This document shows positions 1 to 5,559 of a DNA stretch of 7,328 bases, piece by piece. The position numbers and the translations under genes were made by a program. Below the pieces are notes generated by a model. The model saw only the letters and a list, made by a program, of their open reading frames with translations, did not search any database and had not been told where the DNA came from. Within the stretch, counting starts at the first letter, position 1. The number at the start of each line of letters is the position of its first letter. This DNA is from JALYXS01 sp051003795 (lineage in GTDB: Bacteria > Acidobacteriota > Terriglobia > Bryobacterales > Bryobacteraceae), in NCBI GenBank assembly GCA_051003795.1, contig JBPCKZ010000142.1, forward strand, positions 1 through 7,328. Direction: 5' to 3'.

Positions 1-65
1 AAAAAAACAAAAACCGGTCTGCGCACAGGGGGGGAGAAAGAGGAAGCGCACCCCCCCCCACGCCA
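1..65 (-). terminator. Probable intrinsic terminator after the adaptor operon
   Basis: Read on the minus strand, a run of nine G (51-59) is followed by a pyrimidine-rich spacer and a run of seven C (28-34), which can pair as a G:C stem. Flanking GCG and CGC bases may extend it with an internal bulge. After a short ACCGG stretch come T tracts of five and seven (9-13 and 1-7). It starts 12-18 bases past the stop codon of the last adaptor gene, where a terminator is expected. The long loop and the gap between stem and T tract are not ideal, and the T tract reaches the window edge, so confidence is moderate. The homopolymer runs may also have miscounted lengths. Confidence 0.5.
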
Positions 66-76
66 CAAAACCAACA

Positions 77-1696
77 TCATTTGGCTCCTTTGGCGCCGGC
101 GGCCGGCATCCCGGACATCGGGCCGCCCGGCTTTTTATCCGATTTAGCATCGGTTTTCTTGGCGTTCGGATCGGCCAGCGCGATCGTCTCTCCCGGTTTC
201 AAACCCTGGGCAATCACCGTCGCCGTCTCGCTCCTCTTCGCGATTTTCACGGAGCGCTCTTCAAACCGTTTGCCGTTTTGCGCGAAGACGTACTGCTGTC
301 CGTTCTTCTCGAAAATCGCCTGGTTCGGAACGTGAATCGCGTCGGGTATCTTCTCGACGATAATCTCGACATCGGCCAATAAGCCGGGGCGCAGCAGAAC
401 GTTCAACTGCGAATCTTCTTCGGGAGGAGGAGGCAGTTTGGCGCGCGCGCGTTCCTCTTCGGTGCCGGAAGTGGATGCCGCGGCGGCCGCGAAGCGCATC
501 AAATCCGCATTCGAAGCGGCCCCGCCAGGAGCGGGGGCCGAAGCTTTTGCGGGAGCTTTTGCAGGCACTGGGGCTCCCTTTGCAATCATGGCCGCCATGG
601 CAGCGCCTTGCGGCGGCGCGGGAGCCCTTTTGGCGTTCTTCTCCGCCGTTTCCATAATCCGGCGCACCTGCTCGGGCGTCGCTCCGAGGCCCGTCAACAA
701 TTGGCGCATGTCGAGCGAAAAAACAACGTCGAACTTCTTCGCGGGATCGCCCGAAAAAATATTAGAGCTCGCGGTACCGCTCATATTCTTGATCTTGCCG
801 CGAAATTTCTTGTCCGGAACGGCGTCGAGGTGGATCGAAACTTCCTGCCCTTCATGCAGATTCGCGCGATCGAGCTCGCCCACCCGCGCCACCACCTCAA
901 GCTCCGATAAATCGAGCACGTCCGCCACGGGTATGCCCGGTTGCAGCGTGTCGCCTTCCCGAATGTCGGGAAGCTGCATGCCGGGGAAGAAAAATCCTTG
1001 GCCGCGATTTTGCCGGATCGCCACCAAGCCCGTCATCGGCGAAAGCACTTTGGCTTGCGCGATCCGCTGGTTCTCGCGCGCTACGTCGATCATGCTCTTG
1101 GCCCGTTGCGCGCGCAGCACGGCGATTTCCGCCAGCGCTTGCTCCTGGCGCGACTTGATGTCGCTCTCCAATTGCGACAGCCTCCGCCGCGACTCCTCCA
1201 GATTCAGCACGTTTTTCTTCGCGTCGATCTCGGATAGCAGCGGATTGCGTTTGACTTCCAATTCCGCGCGCCGCACGGAGTACTTCGCCTTCAGCAGATC
1301 CACCTGATCCTGATTGGTGCGGATCGCCAAATCGGCTTGCGATTTTTTGATCTGCTCATCCGTCTGGTCCACTTCGAGAAGCGTTTCATCGAGCGAAGCG
1401 CGGCGCTCGGAATCGTCGAATTCCACGATCAGGTCCTTTTCGTGCGCGAGGCTTCCGAGCGGGGCGAGGCGCGTCACCTGCACGGTTGAAAATAGATTCG
1501 GAGCGGTGAGGGTAGCGGAGCGAACGGCGCGCAGTTCCCCGCGCGAATAGGCGCGAATCACGATATCCCCGCGCAGCACTTTTGCGACGGGCACGAGTTG
1601 CTGCCGTTGCGGAAGCTGCTTGTATACGGCGTAAACGCCCCAGCCCGCTCCCAACAAAATCAGTAGTACGGCGACGCGGATTATGAGTTTCTTCAT
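77..1696 (-). CDS. HlyD/MacA-family periplasmic adaptor subunit (third of three), with Ala/Pro-rich insert
   Basis: This 539-residue membrane fusion protein would link an inner-membrane export pump to an outer-membrane channel across the periplasm. Residues 1-25 form a basic N-terminus and hydrophobic signal anchor. The first lipoyl half-motif is at about 36-93 (RGDIVIRAYSRGEL, ending LIVEFDD). A charged coiled coil covers about 95-215, and a second lipoyl half at about 217-262 is somewhat degenerate (VLSPMTGLVAI). The beta-barrel starts with LDLSELEVVARVGELDRANL (261-280) and DAVPDKKF (291-298), closely matching the neighbouring adaptor. The barrel is interrupted at about 331-430 by an Ala/Pro-rich segment and resumes at LNVLLRPGLLADVEI (431-445). 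The membrane-proximal domain follows (about 450-508), then a Lys/Gly/Ala-rich tail (511-539). The ATG lies 12 bases after the preceding stop codon with no clear Shine-Dalgarno sequence, suggesting translational coupling. The family is clear; the substrate and pump are unknown. Confidence 0.9.
   Translation of the reverse strand: MKKLIIRVAVLLILLGAGWGVYAVYKQLPQRQQLVPVAKVLRGDIVIRAYSRGELRAVRSATLTAPNLFSTVQVTRLAPLGSLAHEKDLIVEFDDSERRASLDETLLEVDQTDEQIKKSQADLAIRTNQDQVDLLKAKYSVRRAELEVKRNPLLSEIDAKKNVLNLEESRRRLSQLESDIKSRQEQALAEIAVLRAQRAKSMIDVARENQRIAQAKVLSPMTGLVAIRQNRGQGFFFPGMQLPDIREGDTLQPGIPVADVLDLSELEVVARVGELDRANLHEGQEVSIHLDAVPDKKFRGKIKNMSGTASSNIFSGDPAKKFDVVFSLDMRQLLTGLGATPEQVRRIMETAEKNAKRAPAPPQGAAMAAMIAKGAPVPAKAPAKASAPAPGGAASNADLMRFAAAAASTSGTEEERARAKLPPPPEEDSQLNVLLRPGLLADVEIIVEKIPDAIHVPNQAIFEKNGQQYVFAQNGKRFEERSVKIAKRSETATVIAQGLKPGETIALADPNAKKTDAKSDKKPGGPMSGMPAAGAKGAK
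407..706 (-). other. Ala/Pro-rich insert within the third adaptor's beta-barrel domain
   Basis: This covers residues 331-430 of the third adaptor. It opens with a probably helical stretch (LGATPEQVRRIMETAEKNAK), continues as a low-complexity run of Ala, Pro, Gly and Lys (AKGAPVPAKAPAKASAPAP), and ends in an acidic and proline-rich piece (KLPPPPEEDSQ). The adjacent paralogue goes from its equivalent strand (LVFRTFP) to RLRPGMSATTEIDV with only about 20 residues between. Here the matching blocks are FDVVFSLDM and LLRPGLLADVEI. The segment is therefore an insertion of roughly 80-95 residues in an otherwise conserved domain. Its function is unknown. Confidence 0.75.
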
Positions 1697-1708
1697 GCGA
1701 AACGATAT

Positions 1709-3013
1709 CTACAGTTTCTTCCGGGCGCGCTTGGCGGACTCCGCCGGGCTTTCGAGCGTCACGATTTCGCCTTCTTTCAATCCACTGAGCACCACAATAT
1801 CGTCCTCGTTGCGCTTGCCGACCTCGATTGGCCTGATCAGAAATTCCTGGCCCTTCTGCACGTATACGGCGGGCTTGCCATTCCGCAGGAAACTAGCCTT
1901 GGCGGGAATCAACAGAACGCGAGGCTGCCGCTCGACATCGATCTCGGTCGTCGCGCTCATGCCGGGTCGCAAGCGCGGGTCGAGGTTCTTCAGTGTAGCC
2001 TTCGCCGGGAACAGCTTTTCCGGCGGAAACGTACGAAACACCAACGTGGCAATCGGGCTGATCCAATCCAGATTCGCCGAAAACTGCTTTTCCGGAACCG
2101 CGTCCACTCGCAGGTGAAGCGGCTGCCCCAGCTTGAGTTTCCCGCGATCCACCTCTTCGAGCTTTAACTCCACGCGCATTTCGGAAAGATCGGGAATTTC
2201 GGCGATCGCGGCCCCAGTCCACGCGCGGTCGCCCTCTTTGAACGCCGGAGGCGAGCTGCCGAACGATCCCCCCGCGCGGAAGTTCGGCAGGATATTTACG
2301 ATGCCGTCGTTGGGCGCGCGAATGACCATTTTCGACATGTAGGTCTTGGCGAGATTCATGTCGCGCACGGTCTTGTCTTTCTTCTGATCGAGGCGTTCAT
2401 CGTCCGCCCCCTGGGAAACTTTGCGCGACTTGATGCTGGTCTCGACCTGTCCCAGTTCGCCTTGGGAAACGCCGACGTCGATGCGGTTCTTGGCGCCTTC
2501 AATCTCCGATAAAATCTCGGCTTTGCTGGCCTCGAGCTTGGCGCGCTCGACGTTGTATTGGGACGTCATCAGATTCATGCCGTCCATCTCGTTCTCGATT
2601 TTTTGGGACGCTTTCAACTGCACGATCTCGCTATCCGCCGTTCGGACGCTGGTGCTCTTTTCGATGAAGTTCTGTTCCTGCTGCACGGCGTCGAATTCAA
2701 TCACAACGTCGCCCTTCTTGATCGGGCGGCCCGACTCGGCGAGTTTCACGATTCTGGGATCGGGTACCTGAGGCGCGGTCAGGATTATCGAGCGCGTGCT
2801 GCGAATTTCGCCGCGCGTCTTGACGCTGATGACGAAATCGCCCCGGCGAACGCGCGCCACCGGCACATCGACCGGCGTGGTTCCGGTGTAGCGGTAAGCC
2901 ACAATCGCGCCGCCCGTGCCCAGCACCAGCAGCAGCCAGATCAGAATTTTTTTGCGCATCGACCAGCGCGAATGGCCGATTTTGTGTTTGGGTTTTAGAT
3001 CCTTGGATGCCAT
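1709..3013 (-). CDS. HlyD/MacA-family periplasmic adaptor subunit (second of three)
   Basis: This 434-residue membrane fusion protein is the most standard of the three adaptors. A Lys/Arg-rich N-terminus (1-22) precedes one hydrophobic segment (23-40), consistent with an N-in signal anchor. The first lipoyl half is at about 50-108 (RRGDFVISVKTRGEI, then IKKGDVVIEFD). The charged coiled-coil hairpin spans about 112-226. The second lipoyl half starts with MVIRAPNDGIV (229-239). The beta-barrel holds PDLSEMRVELKLEEVDRGKL (274-293) and DAVPEKQF (304-311), then RLRPGMSATTEIDV (347-360). A membrane-proximal domain (LLIPAKASFLRNGKPAVYV onward, 367-420) precedes a basic C-terminus. Its ATG lies five bases after the first adaptor's TAA, with only a weak GGTAACGG-like sequence upstream, so translation is probably coupled. 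The domain order resembles MacA-type adaptors that work with ABC transporters, but no transporter gene is visible to confirm a partner. Confidence 0.92.
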   Translation of the reverse strand: MASKDLKPKHKIGHSRWSMRKKILIWLLLVLGTGGAIVAYRYTGTTPVDVPVARVRRGDFVISVKTRGEIRSTRSIILTAPQVPDPRIVKLAESGRPIKKGDVVIEFDAVQQEQNFIEKSTSVRTADSEIVQLKASQKIENEMDGMNLMTSQYNVERAKLEASKAEILSEIEGAKNRIDVGVSQGELGQVETSIKSRKVSQGADDERLDQKKDKTVRDMNLAKTYMSKMVIRAPNDGIVNILPNFRAGGSFGSSPPAFKEGDRAWTGAAIAEIPDLSEMRVELKLEEVDRGKLKLGQPLHLRVDAVPEKQFSANLDWISPIATLVFRTFPPEKLFPAKATLKNLDPRLRPGMSATTEIDVERQPRVLLIPAKASFLRNGKPAVYVQKGQEFLIRPIEVGKRNEDDIVVLSGLKEGEIVTLESPAESAKRARKKL

Positions 3014-3018
3014 GGCCG

Positions 3019-4710
3019 TTACCGGACTGCCGTTTCCTCCGAAGCCGGTCTTTCCAACGCCACGACCTCGCCCTTCTCAACGCCCGAATGCAGCGCCGCC
3101 ACGATATGATTCGATATCCCTAATTCCACGCCGCGTTTCTCCCATCCCGCCGGGCCGCGCACAAAGACATAGGGTTTTCCGGAAGGGCTGTCATAAAAGA
3201 CGGCATTCACCGGCACAACGCGCACATCTTTTTCGCCGCCGATTTGGATATCGGCGCTGGCGGAAACGTCGGGTATGACACGCGGGTCCATCCGGTCGAG
3301 CTTTAGACGAACGGGGATTTCGCGCATGTAGTTCGGGCGCCACACGCCCGGCTTGCTCATGGCCCCGATGCCGACGATATGCGCCGGCAACTCCAGCCCA
3401 GGATACGCGTCGATTCGCGCCGTGGCTTTCATTCCGATCCGCACCGCTTCGGCATCGACCTGGTTGATCGTCGCCGTGATCACCATCGACCGCGGATCGA
3501 CGACTTGCATGAATTGCATGCCGGGCCAAAGCTGGTCGCCCTGCTGCACCTGGCCGAAATCGCCGCCGCGGAAAATGCTCTGCATCACCGCGACGCCGTC
3601 GATGGGCGCGCGCATCACCATGCGATCCACGTTCTTCTTGGCGCGCTCGAACTCGATCTTGGACCGGTCGCGGTCGATCTCCGCCGCCCGGATCTGCGCG
3701 CGCTGCGAGTCCTCCACCAGCTTCGCCTCGCCGGCGATTTGCGTATAGTGCGCCCGCGCCTCTTCGACCGATAACTGCAGCGACTCCGCTTCAATCGCCG
3801 AACGAACGGGCGCGGTTTTCAAATCGAGCTCCGCTTTATCCCGATCGGCCTTCGCCGAACGGGTTAGCTGGTCGTGGGCCTCTTTGGCCACGGCCAAATC
3901 CGCTTTCATCTTCTTTATGTTCGCGTCGAGCTGAATCACGCTGTCTTTGTAATCGTCCAGGCGGTTCAACATGCTCTGGCGGTCGAACTCGGCGACGATC
4001 TCACCCTTCTTGACGTGGCCGCCGGCCGGGGCGAGCTGGATCAGGACCAAGTTGAAATCGCCGCCGGTTGGCGAAAGTCCGCGTTGCGCGACGCCGATCA
4101 AACTGCCCGCCGTCGACCCCAGGCCGCTGGTGCTTGAACTTCCCGACGCCGAAGTTCCCGTTGTCGACGAAGTGCTCGCTGTGCCTGCCGCGTTCTGCGC
4201 CGCCGTGCGATCGCCGAACCGGTTCGTGGTTCCGCGCAACGCGCCGAGGCTCGATTGCGGACCGGTGGCACTGGCAGACGATGTAGTCGAGTTGGTCGAG
4301 GAGGAAGTCGCGGCAGGCGTCGTGCTCGCGGTCGTGGAACCCGTGGAGTTCGAACCGGTTGACGAAGAACTGGACGACGTTCCGGAAGACGAACTCGACG
4401 ACGAGGAAGACCCGCCGCCACTACCGCCGCTCGATCGGTTTCCGGAGAGCCGCGGGGCCATCAATCCGGCGAATTGTTCCGCGGAAATCGTGCCGCTCAG
4501 GCGAATCGATTGATCCACTTCGCCTTCGATGACGGTGGCGGTGCGGATGTCCGTTGCGGGTGTCTTGGCGTTTGGGGAATCGGATTTGCCCCCGAGCTTG
4601 GCATACACTACCGCGCCGGCGGCCAGAATCAGGATCAGCCCGGGAAGCAGCAGTGAATTTCGAACGGAGATCGCCCCAGCTTCAGCGGCGGATTTGGGGA
4701 TTGGATTCAC
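3019..4710 (-). CDS. HlyD/MacA-family periplasmic adaptor subunit (first of three), with Ser/Thr/Gly-rich insert
   Basis: This 563-residue adaptor is much longer than its 434-residue neighbour. Residues 1-18 are followed by a hydrophobic anchor (19-38). The first lipoyl half begins at about 58-90 (TISAEQFAGLMAPRLSG), is interrupted by a Ser/Thr/Gly-rich stretch (91-217), and resumes at NLVLIQLAPAGGHVKKGEIV to EFD (220-243). A long charged coiled coil (about 245-365) leads to MVMRAPIDGVAV (364-375), the second lipoyl half. The beta-barrel (VDPRSMVITATINQVDAEAV, 404-423, then RIDAYPG) and membrane-proximal domain (VVPVNAVFYDSPSGKPYVFV onward, 498-555) follow. The start is GTG. An in-frame TAA lies three codons upstream, so no longer start is possible, and no clear ribosome binding site is visible. 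It is the first gene after a 113-base gap and may be the first gene of the adaptor operon. The pump and substrate are unknown. Confidence 0.9.
   Translation of the reverse strand: MNPIPKSAAEAGAISVRNSLLLPGLILILAAGAVVYAKLGGKSDSPNAKTPATDIRTATVIEGEVDQSIRLSGTISAEQFAGLMAPRLSGNRSSGGSGGGSSSSSSSSSGTSSSSSSTGSNSTGSTTASTTPAATSSSTNSTTSSASATGPQSSLGALRGTTNRFGDRTAAQNAAGTASTSSTTGTSASGSSSTSGLGSTAGSLIGVAQRGLSPTGGDFNLVLIQLAPAGGHVKKGEIVAEFDRQSMLNRLDDYKDSVIQLDANIKKMKADLAVAKEAHDQLTRSAKADRDKAELDLKTAPVRSAIEAESLQLSVEEARAHYTQIAGEAKLVEDSQRAQIRAAEIDRDRSKIEFERAKKNVDRMVMRAPIDGVAVMQSIFRGGDFGQVQQGDQLWPGMQFMQVVDPRSMVITATINQVDAEAVRIGMKATARIDAYPGLELPAHIVGIGAMSKPGVWRPNYMREIPVRLKLDRMDPRVIPDVSASADIQIGGEKDVRVVPVNAVFYDSPSGKPYVFVRGPAGWEKRGVELGISNHIVAALHSGVEKGEVVALERPASEETAVR
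4060..4440 (-). other. Ser/Thr/Gly-rich low-complexity insert in the first adaptor
   Basis: This encodes residues 91-217 of the first adaptor. It contains a nine-serine run (101-109), a six-serine run (112-117) and many Ser/Thr/Gly/Ala residues up to about residue 205. The two Ser runs and their flanks use all six serine codons (TCG, TCC, TCT, TCA, AGC, AGT), so this is not a freshly expanded trinucleotide repeat; the amino-acid composition appears to be maintained. The middle (about 151-173, PQSSLGALRGTTNRFGDRTA) is less repetitive. The second adaptor has only a few residues at the same point, between TAPQV and DPRIVKLAESG. Confidence 0.85.
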
Positions 4711-4785
4711 CGGTGGTTATGAGACGCGGAAAGCGGACACAAAGTTAGGCGCTTCGCGAACTTGATTTTAGCTTTAAAAACAACA

Positions 4786-4814
4786 GTTTGATCGATTTGC
4801 CGCGGTGCTGTCAA
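4786..4814 (-). promoter_or_regulatory. Possible promoter in the gap before the adaptor genes
   Basis: On the minus strand an exact TTGACA hexamer lies at 4809-4814. A 17-base spacer leads to TCAAAC at 4786-4791, which matches TATAAT at only three of six positions. A better -10-like hexamer, TAAAAT, is at 4765-4770, but it is 38 bases from TTGACA and has no good -35 at normal spacing. The surrounding sequence (4765-4800) is AT-rich compared with the genes. The 113-base gap between the esterase and the first adaptor is the only place in the window with room for an internal promoter. No terminator for the upstream genes is clear here, so read-through is possible. Confidence 0.3.
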
Positions 4815-4823
4815 GTACAACGG

Positions 4824-5543
4824 CTATTTCGAGAGTGATGTCTGTATCGCCTTTTCCGCCAGCGGCGCGATTACTTCGTAACCGGCATCGTTCGGATGCA
4901 ATCCGTCATCGGTGATCTCCCGCTTCAACATGTTCTTGTCGTCCAACATCGCGGAGTAGTAATCGAGATAAACGTAGCCGTTCTTGGCGGCGTAGTCTTT
5001 TATCCAATTGTTCAGGGCTACGATTTTCTCTGGCGGCCGGCGGCCCGTTTGCGGCTTGATGTAATCGCAAACCGGCATCACCGATGCCAGGACCACGCGA
5101 ATGCCGTTCTCTTTCGCCAAGTCGCTCATCGACATCAAATTGTCTTCGATGGCTTCCAAAGTGGTCGGCCCCGTATTCCCCGCGATGTCATTCGTGCCCG
5201 CGAGAATTACGACTACCTTTGGCATGAGCGCGATCGCGTCCGGGCGAAATCGAATCAGCATCTGTGGCGTCGTCTGTCCGCCGATTCCGCGATTGATGTA
5301 CGGCTTGCCGGGAAAGAACTTGCCGTACTTGCGGCCCCAGTTGTCGGTGATGGAATCGCCCATGAAGACCACGCGATTCTCGCCGGGTTTGGGCGCGGAA
5401 ACGGTTCCGTCGGCATCGTGGTAGCGGGCGAGGTTGGGCCAGTCCGGGTTCGGCGCGACGGGCGCCGCGGCCTGGGACCACCCGAAGGCGGCAAAAACAG
5501 CTGTTAAGAAAATAATTTTTAAGAAAATAATTTTGTTTGTCAT
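4824..5543 (-). CDS. Secreted GDSL/SGNH-family esterase
   Basis: This 239-residue SGNH hydrolase is predicted to cleave ester bonds in the periplasm or outside the cell. A hydrophobic signal peptide (about 1-24, ending near GWSQAAA) is followed by the family blocks. Block I is VVFMGDSITDNWG with nucleophile Ser64. Block II is NRGIGGQ (84-90) with the oxyanion Gly. Block III is LAGTND (114-119) with Gly116 and Asn118. Block V is DGLHPND (213-219) with Asp213 and His216 completing the triad. All catalytic positions are present and the length is typical, so it is probably active. The ATG at 5543 was chosen because it starts directly at the signal peptide. A TTG at 5594 would add 17 polar residues ahead of the leader and overlap the previous gene. 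The ATG lies 16 bases after the DUF1501 stop with no clear Shine-Dalgarno sequence. Relatives act on carbohydrate acetyl groups or lipids; the substrate cannot be read here. Confidence 0.9.
   Translation of the reverse strand: MTNKIIFLKIIFLTAVFAAFGWSQAAAPVAPNPDWPNLARYHDADGTVSAPKPGENRVVFMGDSITDNWGRKYGKFFPGKPYINRGIGGQTTPQMLIRFRPDAIALMPKVVVILAGTNDIAGNTGPTTLEAIEDNLMSMSDLAKENGIRVVLASVMPVCDYIKPQTGRRPPEKIVALNNWIKDYAAKNGYVYLDYYSAMLDDKNMLKREITDDGLHPNDAGYEVIAPLAEKAIQTSLSK
5504..5533 (-). repeat. Perfect 15-base tandem duplication in the esterase signal peptide
   Basis: Two exact, adjacent copies of TTAAGAAAATAATTT (plus-strand sense, 5504-5518 and 5519-5533) lie within the start of the esterase gene. 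On the coding strand they encode KIIFL twice (residues 4-13), lengthening the front of the signal peptide's hydrophobic core. The unit is very AT-rich compared with the GC-rich surroundings. It is in frame, so the gene stays open. Confidence 0.9.
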
Positions 5544-5559
5544 TTCAGCACTTGATCTA

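Noticed and set aside
438..1307. Plus-strand open frame of 289 codons opposite the third adaptor
   Set aside because: It is a mirror of the adaptor's coding bias, with a Ser/Arg/Ala-rich product and no domain or ribosome binding site.
3971..4513. Plus-strand frame giving a strikingly acidic, Val/Glu/Asp/Pro-rich product
   Set aside because: The acidic composition comes from reading the serine-rich insert backwards (Ser codons become Asp/Glu/Val-type codons). The sense strand is a clear adaptor gene.
4765..4787. Possible terminator hairpin from the TTTTA/TAAAA inverted repeat in the gap
   Set aside because: The stem is only five A:T pairs with no G:C content and no following T tract in the right orientation, too weak for an intrinsic terminator.
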